Below, piece by piece: positions 24,819 to 32,335 of a DNA stretch of 43,943 bases; position 1 is the stretch's first letter, and every line of letters begins with the position of its first letter. The notes beneath the pieces were generated by a model that was not told the DNA's origin, did no database searches, and saw only the letters and a program-made list of their open reading frames with translations. The stretch is from Tessaracoccus sp. SD287 (GTDB taxonomy: Bacteria; Actinomycetota; Actinomycetes; Propionibacteriales; Propionibacteriaceae). Position numbers and translations under genes: made by a program. The DNA lies in the NCBI RefSeq assembly GCF_017355265.1, contig NZ_JADIJQ010000028.1:1-43943 (forward strand). Reading direction: 5' to 3'.

Positions 24819-25994
24819 TCACGCTGCTGATTCGTCGGCTCCTGCTGGCACGAAGTCCGGCAGTCGCTCCCCAACGCCGAGCAGGTGTTCCATCGCGGCC
24901 ACGCTACGTTCCGCCGCGTTTCCGTCGCCGTAGGGGTTGGCAACCTGCGCCATGGCCTGGTAAGCGTTCGTGTCGCTCATCAAATGGCTGGCCTCTTCGA
25001 CGATGCGGTCGGTGTCGGTGCCGACCAGTCGCACGGTGCCCGCGGTCACGGCCTCAGGTCGTTCCGTGTTGTTGCGCAACACCAGCACCGGCTTTCCAAG
25101 ACTCGGCGCCTCTTCCTGCACACCGCCCGAGTCGGTCAGCACCAGGTAGGACGCCTGCTGCAGGTGGACGAACTCCACGTAGTCCAACGGCTCAATCAGC
25201 ATCACGTTGCTCAGCGACTCCAGTGCTGGCCGGAACGCCTGGCGTACGTGCGGGTTCTTGTGCGCCGGGAAGATAATGGTGGCTGCGGGAAACCGGCGGG
25301 CCAGCTCTGCCACGGCGTCGGCGATGGCTCGCATCGGGGCGCCGAGGTTCTCGCGGCGGTGCGCGGTCAACAGGATGATGCGGCGTCCGCTGGCGACGAC
25401 CTCGGACACCCGCGGGTCACTGAAGGCCCTCGGCAATTGGGACGCCTTCAGGATCGCGTCGATGACGGTGTTGCCAGTGACCACGACATCCCTGGCGGGG
25501 AAGTTCTCGCGCAGCAAGTTCTCCCGCGCTTCGGCGGTCGGGGCCAGATGCAGGGCGGCGACCTGTCCCACGAGGCGGCGATTGCCTTCCTCGGGGAAGG
25601 GCTCACGAATGTTGCCCGAGCGCAGTCCCGCCTCCAGATGAACTACCGGTATTTGTCGGTTGAAGGCGGCGATGCCCGACATGGCCACCGTGGTGGTGTC
25701 ACCCTGGACGAGCACCGCGTGGGGCTCGATGTCCAGCAGCAGCTGGTCGATGCCGCTCAGGACCTTCGCCGACAACGTGTTGAGCGACTGTCCGGACTCG
25801 AACACTTCCAAGTTGTGCGCGGGGGTGATGCCGAAGACAGCGTTGACTTGGTCAAGCATCTGCTGGTGCTGGCCGGTGATGACCGCGACGGGCTCGAGAT
25901 GACGCGATTCGGCGAGTCGGTTGATGAGGGGGGCAACTTTGACTGCTTCTGGCCGGGTTCCGTAGGCGACCAGGATCCGCTTGCGCATGCGCAC
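24819..25994 (-). CDS. wecB: UDP-N-acetylglucosamine 2-epimerase (non-hydrolysing)
   Basis: 391 aa. GTRPEAVKVAPLI is at 12-24, QGDTT at 97-101, HLEAGLRSG at 119-127, AHRREN at 211-216 and TDSGGVQEEAPSLGKPVL further on; all active-site blocks are present. It converts UDP-GlcNAc to UDP-ManNAc, the substrate of WecC. Either Met1 or Met3 (25988) could be the start. It is transcribed against the two glycosyltransferases and is divergent from the ABC exporter genes. Confidence 0.95.
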   Translation of the reverse strand: MRMRKRILVAYGTRPEAVKVAPLINRLAESRHLEPVAVITGQHQQMLDQVNAVFGITPAHNLEVFESGQSLNTLSAKVLSGIDQLLLDIEPHAVLVQGDTTTVAMSGIAAFNRQIPVVHLEAGLRSGNIREPFPEEGNRRLVGQVAALHLAPTAEARENLLRENFPARDVVVTGNTVIDAILKASQLPRAFSDPRVSEVVASGRRIILLTAHRRENLGAPMRAIADAVAELARRFPAATIIFPAHKNPHVRQAFRPALESLSNVMLIEPLDYVEFVHLQQASYLVLTDSGGVQEEAPSLGKPVLVLRNNTERPEAVTAGTVRLVGTDTDRIVEEASHLMSDTNAYQAMAQVANPYGDGNAAERSVAAMEHLLGVGERLPDFVPAGADESAA

Positions 25995-26224
25995 GCCTTT
26001 CTGTCCCCCCGCAGACTACCCTCCGGCGACGCCGCAGCTGTAGCGGCCCGAGGTTGACAGCCTCCGATTCTTCGCTGCACCCAGGGGCACATCCCAGATC
26101 GCGATAGAGTGGCAGCCATCCGAGGCGTGGACGAATGGGGTCCCTCCCGGACACCGTTGGCTTCAGAGAGACTGAGGAGTAGTGCCGTGGCTGTGGACGT
26201 TCGTCGGGACTACCCGATGCCTGC

Positions 26225-27157
26225 ATGACGAGAAACCCCAGACGCGCCGCCCGCGAGGCTTCCAGCGCCAAAAGCGTCCTGTGGCCAAGTTCGGGGTCCA
26301 ACGCACGCCGGGCGTGGGAGCATTCGCCACTCGCCCCCGTCAGCGCACGACCGCCCCTTCCGGAATACCTCAACCAACTGTGGGACAGGCGCCACTTCAT
26401 TGTCCTGCACGCGCGGTCGCAAGCCCTTGGTCAGCACCAAGGTACGGTCTTGGGACGCGCCTGGCTTGTCCTCGGCCCGCTACTGGACGGACTGGTCTAC
26501 TGGATCATCTTTGGGCTGGCCTTCAACTTGCAGAACACCGTGCCGGACTTCATCTCGCGACTGTTGGTGGGCATCCTGCTGTTCAGCTACTTTTCTCGCG
26601 GTCTCACGAGCACTGCCAATAGCCTGACCGCCGGTCGAGGGTTGATCCGAGCGTTCGCCTTTCCTCGGGCAAGCCTTCCAATCGCAGCGATTCTGCGCGA
26701 GGCCTACAGCGCCATCCCCATGGTTCTGACGCTCCTGGCGATGATCCTGGTAGTCCCTCCGGGCGCGCGCCCGACCTCCACGTGGCTCCTGCTTCCATTC
26801 CCGCTGTTGCTGATCACACTCTTCACGGCCGGTATCGGGTTCATCCTTGCTCGCGTTGTCAGTGTGGTTCCGGACGTGAGCAAGCTCCTGGGCTATGCAT
26901 TGCGCTTCGCCCTCTACGGCTCTGGTGTCATTTTCAGCGTCGATCGGTTCACCGATCATCCCGTCATCAATGCATTGCTCACGATGAATCCTCTCTTCAT
27001 CTTCATCGAGATGGCGCGCGAGTTGTTGCTGTACGACACGATCCCCGGGCCTGCCAAGTGGCTGCTACTGACCGGTTGGGCCATCGTCTTCCTGGTACTC
27101 GGGTTGCTCTACTTCTGGCGGGGGGAGGCGAGCTATGGCAAGCAACGAGTCACGTGA
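26225..27157 (+). CDS. ABC-2 type polysaccharide/teichoic acid exporter permease
   Basis: 310 aa. A ~65-residue cytoplasmic N-terminus precedes about six transmembrane helices; FPRASLPIAAILRE and MNPLFIFIEMARELLL match the Wzm/TagG family. It forms the channel through which a lipid-linked polymer crosses the membrane. The 3' end overlaps the ATPase gene by 23 nt, so the two are translationally coupled. The start ATG at 26225 has no strong ribosome site; a downstream start cannot be excluded, as the N-terminus is longer than usual. Confidence 0.9.
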   Translation: MTRNPRRAAREASSAKSVLWPSSGSNARRAWEHSPLAPVSARPPLPEYLNQLWDRRHFIVLHARSQALGQHQGTVLGRAWLVLGPLLDGLVYWIIFGLAFNLQNTVPDFISRLLVGILLFSYFSRGLTSTANSLTAGRGLIRAFAFPRASLPIAAILREAYSAIPMVLTLLAMILVVPPGARPTSTWLLLPFPLLLITLFTAGIGFILARVVSVVPDVSKLLGYALRFALYGSGVIFSVDRFTDHPVINALLTMNPLFIFIEMARELLLYDTIPGPAKWLLLTGWAIVFLVLGLLYFWRGEASYGKQRVT

Positions 27158-27986
27158 CGCGCCGGTCAGTGTCTCCGTGCTTAACGTGTCCATGGATTAC
27201 GTGAGTGAGGCGGGAAGCCTCCAACATCTCTCACCCACGGAGCGCCGAATCGCACGCCTCCGCCGGATGGTCGGTCAACCTGCTCTGACCCGGGTGCACG
27301 CCCTACGCAACGTTTCCTTCGACGTTCACGAGGGCGAACACGTCGGCATTGTGGGCTCCAACGGTTCCGGCAAGTCCACACTGCTTCGGATCATCGCTGG
27401 GCTGGAACCCGCAACATCTGGGGAGGTGTTGGCCCAGGCGACGCCCATGCTCCTCGGCGTCAACGCAGCTTTGATCCCGCACCTCAGTGGGCGACAGAAC
27501 ATCCGACTAGGTTTGTTGGCTCTTGGCTTCACACCGGCAGAGGCGAAGCAGCGCGCGCCGGCGGTCGCTGCTCTCGCCGGCATCGGTGAGGCCATCGAGA
27601 GACCCATGAAGACATACTCATCCGGAATGGGCTCACGTCTGGCCTTCGCCATTGCAGCCTCTGCGGAGCCCACGATCCTGCTGATCGACGAAGCGCTCGG
27701 CACAGGTGACTTGGCCTTCGCCGAGCGAAGCAAACGAACAATCGACGAACTGCGCGAGAAGGCCGGCACCATCTTCCTGGTCTCGCATGCAGCCCAGACA
27801 ATCGAAACCATGTGTTCAAGGGCGATTTGGCTGCACAAGGGCGAGTTGATCATTGACGGGCCAGCACAGCACATCGCCAACGCCTACCGCTGGTGGGCTT
27901 GGAATATGGCGCAGGAGAAGCAAGATGTTGCGACCGAACTTCTGGCGAGGGCACGAGCGGGGACTCCAACTTTTCAGGCAGAGTAA
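27135..27986 (+). CDS. ABC exporter ATP-binding protein (Wzt/TagH type)
   Basis: 283 aa. Walker A GSNGSGKST at 74-82, Q-loop region near LSGRQNIRLG, signature YSSGM at 161-165, Walker B ILLIDEA at 181-187, H-loop His218. The ATPase domain is preceded by about 45 residues including YVSEAGSLQHLSPTERRI, as in TagH proteins. There is no C-terminal carbohydrate-binding domain of the O9a Wzt type, so export probably does not depend on recognising a modified polymer end. It pairs with the overlapping permease. Confidence 0.92.
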   Translation: MASNESRDAPVSVSVLNVSMDYVSEAGSLQHLSPTERRIARLRRMVGQPALTRVHALRNVSFDVHEGEHVGIVGSNGSGKSTLLRIIAGLEPATSGEVLAQATPMLLGVNAALIPHLSGRQNIRLGLLALGFTPAEAKQRAPAVAALAGIGEAIERPMKTYSSGMGSRLAFAIAASAEPTILLIDEALGTGDLAFAERSKRTIDELREKAGTIFLVSHAAQTIETMCSRAIWLHKGELIIDGPAQHIANAYRWWAWNMAQEKQDVATELLARARAGTPTFQAE

Positions 27987-28055
27987 GCGCACGGCTCACA
28001 TCCACCACCGGCGTCGGCCGCTGACTAGCGACACCTCCAGGGCCGCGTGTCTTGA

Positions 28056-28072
28056 CGGCCGCCGGACGGCCG
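28056..28072 (+). terminator. Weak terminator-like hairpin after the exporter genes
   Basis: CGGCCG (28056-28061), CCGGA, CGGCCG (28067-28072): a 6-bp GC-only stem 70 nt after the ATPase stop. There is no U-tract. It lies where GC content begins to drop. Confidence 0.3.
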
Positions 28073-28217
28073 AGTCCACGCCCAACTGACAAATGTCCGC
28101 ATGTCCCCTGTAGGCTTGGCGCGCGAGTCCCCGGTCCACCGCGCTGCGGACGCGGGCCCCTCGACCCATGCATTTCTCACCATGCTCTTGGCATTCGGCT
28201 CCGATTCGGAGGGACAG

Positions 28218-29351
28218 ATGGCTGTTAGAAAAATTCTGGGAACGCACAGCGGAGTAATACCCGCTTGGTGCGAGGTAACCCGTGAGCCGCCACGACTCCC
28301 AGCTGATCAGGACGCTACATATCTGCAGCGATTCGATCACTCCACACTCTGGTGCGACGCCTTCGCCACGCCGCGAGGTGTCTGTCTCATAGGACCCCCC
28401 ATGTTGAACCTCGAGAAGCTGTGGCGAGGCTCCTCCTTCGAAGTCGACGCGTCGCCGGTCTCCATCTCTGAGTACCCAGACATGAACAGGACCGCGCAGA
28501 CATGGCTGAGCGACGCGTCGGGTTCCGCGGAGACCGTCGCGGTGAGCAACGACATGTTCGACGTCAAGTCCGGCATTGGCGCTGACATGACCGGACTTTT
28601 TCGTGATCACAACGTGTGCGTGACCATGAACCGCGACAACCACCTCGTCAATATTCGTGACTGGGTCTTGTTCAACGTCCGCATAAACGGAGCAACTGCG
28701 TTCCTGATTTATGACAACCAGAGTCGTCGCTACACGACGCGCGAAATACTGGACGCTTTGAGCGACATCAAGGGGGCGGAAGTCATCGTCATCGTGGAGT
28801 GGCCGCACAAGTTCGGACCCCTGGGCGGGCCACAACAACAATGGGACTCGGATTTCGGTCAATACACCGCTTGGGAACACTCGCGGTGGCGCTTTCTCAC
28901 AAGCGCGAGGGCGGTTCAGGTAGGTGACGTGGACGAACTGGTGCTGGCGAACGATTTGCGCAGTTGTTTCGATCTCGCCCTAGCCGAGCCGTCCGGAGTT
29001 CTGTACTACTACGCTCGGAATGTAGTTCCGGTTCCGAGAACTGGCGCTGACCCGAACGCCGAAGTGCGGCGCCACGGTGATTGCACTATGCATAATAACG
29101 AAGGGCGCATCGTAAAGTACACATACGTCCCTGCTGTTCTCGACCCCGTCCAGCAACTCAAGCTACACGCCGTCACCTACGCCAACCACCCGAAAAGCGA
29201 GGACGTCGTGGCCCGGCACTGCCTCAATGTTCACCTACGCTGGAGAATTGGGTCACATGCCTACACTTTCCCCTATCGCAGCCCGCAGGACGGGGACGAG
29301 CAGGACCTAGCCTTCGAGAGCGCTTGCGACCTAGCCTATTCAACGCCCTGA
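28218..29351 (+). CDS. Glycosyltransferase-like protein (GT92/Glyco_tranf_2_4-like)
   Basis: 377 aa from the ATG at 28218, preceded by GGAGGGA at 4-nt spacing; a longer frame to 28101 lacks a ribosome site. RDNHLVNIRDWVLFNVRING, AFLIYDNQS and later WEHSRWRFL...VGDVDELVL follow the pattern of GT92-type GT-A transferases: an N-terminal W-x-x-x-N/H block, a YDN/S element, and an acidic DxD-like motif. No signal peptide. The gene is less GC-rich than those on either side. Function is probably sugar transfer to the exported polymer; the family assignment is moderate. Confidence 0.6.
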   Translation: MAVRKILGTHSGVIPAWCEVTREPPRLPADQDATYLQRFDHSTLWCDAFATPRGVCLIGPPMLNLEKLWRGSSFEVDASPVSISEYPDMNRTAQTWLSDASGSAETVAVSNDMFDVKSGIGADMTGLFRDHNVCVTMNRDNHLVNIRDWVLFNVRINGATAFLIYDNQSRRYTTREILDALSDIKGAEVIVIVEWPHKFGPLGGPQQQWDSDFGQYTAWEHSRWRFLTSARAVQVGDVDELVLANDLRSCFDLALAEPSGVLYYYARNVVPVPRTGADPNAEVRRHGDCTMHNNEGRIVKYTYVPAVLDPVQQLKLHAVTYANHPKSEDVVARHCLNVHLRWRIGSHAYTFPYRSPQDGDEQDLAFESACDLAYSTP

Positions 29352-29355
29352 AGGA

Positions 29356-30510
29356 CTACCACGTGTCACCAGGAAAAACGTGAAAGAATTTAAGAACGGA
29401 AACCAAGTCTCTAATTTCGTCCCAGTCGCTGTGCCGATACGGCAAGACATCCAACTTCGCCTTTGCAGTCGCCATCTGGAGTCGCAGCTTGTCATCAGCA
29501 TAAAGGCCAAGTGACGTATTCTCCCGGAAGTAGAATTCGAGATCACGCTTGCTGACGAAGGAAGACAGACCTTTAGTCGCCGCCATCCAGCCATCAAACT
29601 TCCCCTCTTTGGCGAACTTGAGCATCCCCGGAGCAAGAAAGTCAATGGCAAATGAATTCCCGAAAGTAAGCGGTTGTCGCTTGAGGTCCTCGTCCTCGGG
29701 TAGGTCCAAACCCAAGGAGTAACGTTGATCGATCGCCTCAAGCATCACGAGTTTCCGGAACCACTTCTCGGTGTGAGTATCCGCCAAGGACGTCAACGCA
29801 GCGTGCATCAACTCCGGGTATCGCTTGGCTGCCACCGCCGTCGTGGCGAACTCTGTCAGTCCGGCGACCGGGGCGATTCCCTCATAGCCAGCGGCTTTGA
29901 ATATGCTGTGGCTCGCGCTAGGCATGGCCCCGGGCAAGAAGTTCCATGGAGAGGCTTCCAAGATGGACCCGAAAGCCAAATAGCCCGCCTCCAGCTCCTC
30001 TTTCATCAAGATGGCCGCCAACCCCATGAATGTCCAGGACTTTTCAAAGCCGCGCACATTCGTCTCAACGATGGCCGTGGGGAACGTCTCGAAGAAGTCT
30101 CGCTCCCTCGAAAAACCGCCACCAAAATCAATCGATACCAGACGTGCATCATCGTCCAGCAGCGCGAGAGCCGCAAGCGAGTCGAGTCCACCGCTGAAGC
30201 TCAGTGCAACTTGCGACCCACTCCTCGGAGGCTCCCCTGGCAACAGTGGGGCGTTCCATGTTGCGCCGGTAGCTACTTGCAGACGGGCCCTCGTTTCTGC
30301 AGTGATCGGTTCGAGAAAGTCGAACTGCTCGGCGGAGCCGTTGAAAATTGACGCGATCGCACAAGCAATCAGGTCTGGATGGGGGCGGATCCCGGAGGGC
30401 AGGCGGAACCAGAGATGTTCTGACACAGAGCCGCTGCGGTACTCGAAGTCGATGCTGCCGTCTTGATTTCTCTCGATGTCGCGAAACGTCAGCGTCCGTG
30501 GCTCACTCAT
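29356..30510 (-). CDS. PP-loop (N-type ATP pyrophosphatase) family protein
   Basis: 384 aa from ATG 30510. SFSGGLDS (104-111) is the pyrophosphate-binding PP-loop seen in asparagine synthetase, GMP synthetase, QueC and sugar amidotransferases such as WbpG. LVSIDFGGGF follows at the position of the second strand. The N-terminal ~95 residues contain no glutaminase motif and no N-terminal Cys, so ammonia must come from elsewhere or the reaction is different. It overlaps the acetyltransferase stop by 8 nt, so the two probably act together, perhaps adenylating or amidating a sugar acid. Specific reaction unknown. Lower GC than flanking genes. Confidence 0.65.
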   Translation of the reverse strand: MSEPRTLTFRDIERNQDGSIDFEYRSGSVSEHLWFRLPSGIRPHPDLIACAIASIFNGSAEQFDFLEPITAETRARLQVATGATWNAPLLPGEPPRSGSQVALSFSGGLDSLAALALLDDDARLVSIDFGGGFSRERDFFETFPTAIVETNVRGFEKSWTFMGLAAILMKEELEAGYLAFGSILEASPWNFLPGAMPSASHSIFKAAGYEGIAPVAGLTEFATTAVAAKRYPELMHAALTSLADTHTEKWFRKLVMLEAIDQRYSLGLDLPEDEDLKRQPLTFGNSFAIDFLAPGMLKFAKEGKFDGWMAATKGLSSFVSKRDLEFYFRENTSLGLYADDKLRLQMATAKAKLDVLPYRHSDWDEIRDLVSVLKFFHVFPGDTW

Positions 30511-31276
30511 CGGAACCGTATGCCTCGACAATATCTGCGCCGGTTAGAACTGGAGGCGTGAATGGCTCCATGCTTTCAGCCTCTCGTTCAAAGAATGCCA
30601 GCATGGCTTCAACGTCGCTCATCTTATTGTGTGCAAAGTCTCGCGGATTGTACTGCCACCAAGCGCTCGCCAGAAGGCGATCTACAACTTCACTCGGAAA
30701 ACGAAGACGGATAATCTTTGCCGGGTTGCCGCCAACGATTGCGTAAGGCGGGACATCGCGCGTGATTACGGAAAAGGCCGCAATCACTGCTCCGTGCCCC
30801 ACCGTGACCCCCCTGTTGATCACGACGTTCTGACCAATCCATACGTCATTCCCAATCTGGGGGTAAGGCCTCTCAAGTTGCCGCGGGTCGCCCGTGTTGA
30901 AGTTACCGTCGTTGAAGTCTTCGTGAAACGCCGCGACGTTCAGGGCGGCCGAGTCGAACCCGATGTTAGAGGTGCTGAGCCACTCCACTGGGTGGCGTGG
31001 CCCGGTCACAGTCAAACCCCATGAGATACTGCAAAATCGCCCGATGCGGAGATAAGGATTCAGTGGCGAATGTGAATATGAGAACGCACCCATTGCTGCA
31101 AGGTTACTGCCCGCGTAGATTCCGCTGTAGCCCTCTAGGTGCAGTTGATCCACGAAGGTCAGCGATTCGGGCGATGTCCGGACCGAATTTGGATGCCAGT
31201 CGAGGAACACTCTTCTGTCCGCCAATAACTCTTGAAGCGCCCTCGTGAACTTGAGTGTCGCCACCATGTCCTCCAT
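30503..31276 (-). CDS. CatB-like hexapeptide-repeat acetyltransferase
   Basis: About 250 aa. The left-handed beta-helix repeats are clear in IGNDVWIGQNVVINRGVTVG, HGAVIAAFSVIT and PYAIVGGNPAKIIRLRF, which is the xenobiotic/Vat/CatB acetyltransferase signature; an upstream TGPRHPVEW holds the likely catalytic His. It would O- or N-acetylate a sugar. The start is ambiguous: ATG 31276, ATG 31267 or GTG 31264; the last has GGAGG at 5-nt spacing and may be the real one. The C-terminal ~45 residues extend past the helix. It is translationally coupled to the PP-loop gene. Confidence 0.82.
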   Translation of the reverse strand: MEDMVATLKFTRALQELLADRRVFLDWHPNSVRTSPESLTFVDQLHLEGYSGIYAGSNLAAMGAFSYSHSPLNPYLRIGRFCSISWGLTVTGPRHPVEWLSTSNIGFDSAALNVAAFHEDFNDGNFNTGDPRQLERPYPQIGNDVWIGQNVVINRGVTVGHGAVIAAFSVITRDVPPYAIVGGNPAKIIRLRFPSEVVDRLLASAWWQYNPRDFAHNKMSDVEAMLAFFEREAESMEPFTPPVLTGADIVEAYGSDE

Positions 31277-31531
31277 ACTCCGCTTTATAGGACTGTGCTA
31301 TTCGCATGCCATGACCTCGTCTGCAGCAGACCGGCCTCAGCATACAGGCAATCTGTTGAGCTGCTGTGCGCTCCTCTTCGATGATGCGCCTCTCCGCAAT
31401 GTCTAGCCTGGTCGCCGCCCCAGACGCCCCGCTTTCGATCGTCAACGCACTGCCGATGCTCGCTCGTCGGTATGTTGACTCGCGCACTCGCGAGCCACCA
31501 TGCCGGGACCCAGTGATTCTGCCTGGGGTCG

Positions 31532-31564
31532 CCCAGTGCGGCAGCGGCTAGAACTGGGCTGCCG
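31532..31564. other. Interleaved inverted repeats (possible pseudoknot)
   Basis: CCCAGT (31532-31537) is complementary to ACTGGG (31553-31558), and CGGCAG (31539-31544) to CTGCCG (31559-31564). The order A-B-A'-B' is that of an H-type pseudoknot with two 6-bp stems in 33 nt. Chance occurrence cannot be ruled out in GC-rich DNA. Confidence 0.3.
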
Positions 31565-31570
31565 TCTGAA

Positions 31571-31640
31571 GTGCCCGGCGCGACGACTCCCCCGTCCTTG
31601 GCCGTCGGAGTGCCCGGCGCGACGACCCCCCGTCCTTGGC
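31571..31640. repeat. Tandem direct repeat, 2 copies of a 39-bp unit
   Basis: Copy 1 (31571-31602) and copy 2 (31610-31640) both run from GTGCCCGGCGCGACGAC to CCGTCCTTGGC; copy 2 has one fewer base in a T/C stretch. The copies start 39 nt apart. This is a recent-looking local duplication in noncoding DNA. Confidence 0.85.
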
Positions 31641-31955
31641 GCCGACCACGTCCGTGCCTCCGGCAGCTGTCGAGCGGCGGCGAGTGAGCGCTGCCCTCGA
31701 TACCCGGCTGGCCGCACCAGACCGTCGCTCCAGGCCGGTCGGTGACGCCAGTTGCAGAGATCTTCCCCCCTGATCAGGTGGGCGCTCCACGACGTGCCGG
31801 CACGATGCGACGATCTGGGCACGCTCCAGCGCGACGCGCAGTCCGAACTGGATAGTGAATCCCACGGTGTGTCGTCGTAACCGGTGATGGGAGCACTCTT
31901 CGCTATCCTTGACGAGATACGAGTCCTCTCCTCCGCCCCTCCGAAAGGAGCGCTC

Positions 31956-32333
31956 GTGCCTCTCACACGGGTCTTCACGCTTCCCTCCCCATCGCTGACC
32001 ATTCGCCCTGTCTGCCGGACGAAGGGACCTATCGCCGCCAAGGAGTACCTAGCGCTGTTCTCGTTCGAGTCGGAAACCGGCGAGGATCGTGTGCCCGCAG
32101 GATTGTCATGGTCCGCGGCGCTGCGCACTCCGTTCCAATACCTTCCTGACTCTGCCGGGAACGAGACGATTCACATGGCTCAGTTCCAAATGCCGCCCGG
32201 GCAGCGTTCATTCACGGTGACGATTCGTTCTTGGGCGTCTGGTGCTCCAGACCCTGAGCTGATCATCGATGATGTGATCGTGGAATCAGCGTTGAGTAAC
32301 CGTCCTGTAATCGTGCTTCCTGAAAGGCTCTGA
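31956..32333 (+). CDS. Unknown protein encoded before the double GT2 gene
   Basis: 125 aa from a GTG at 31956 behind AAAGGAG (5-6 nt spacing); the frame is open to 31884 but without a ribosome site. I do not recognise the family. The sequence alternates hydrophobic and polar residues (FTLPSPSLTIRPV, EYLALFSFES, RSFTVTIRSWASG, PELIIDDVIVES), which suggests a beta sandwich, as in carbohydrate-binding modules. No signal peptide or membrane segment. The stop is 2 nt before the start of the double glycosyltransferase, so it is probably a partner or accessory subunit of that enzyme. Confidence 0.7.
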   Translation: MPLTRVFTLPSPSLTIRPVCRTKGPIAAKEYLALFSFESETGEDRVPAGLSWSAALRTPFQYLPDSAGNETIHMAQFQMPPGQRSFTVTIRSWASGAPDPELIIDDVIVESALSNRPVIVLPERL

Positions 32334-32335
32334 TA

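Larger units (their letters stand above)
31277..31955. other. Intergenic region without a credible gene
   Basis: 679 nt between the divergent acetyltransferase (-) and the next plus-strand operon. Open frames here show biased composition and no family motif. It contains a 39-bp tandem duplication, overlapping inverted repeats near 31532-31564, and presumably promoters for both sides. It may be the scar of a deleted gene or recombination in the cassette. Confidence 0.5.

Noticed and set aside
26054..26110. TTGACA plus TAGAGT as a promoter for the ABC exporter genes
   Set aside because: The hexamers are 45 nt apart, far beyond a workable spacer.
31571..31640. Start of a CRISPR array
   Set aside because: Only two copies with a 7-nt gap; repeats are not separated by unique spacers and no cas genes are present.
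31442..32128. 228-aa minus-strand frame over the empty intergenic region
   Set aside because: It runs into the unknown 125-aa gene on the other strand, has Ser/Arg-rich low-complexity content and no ribosome site.
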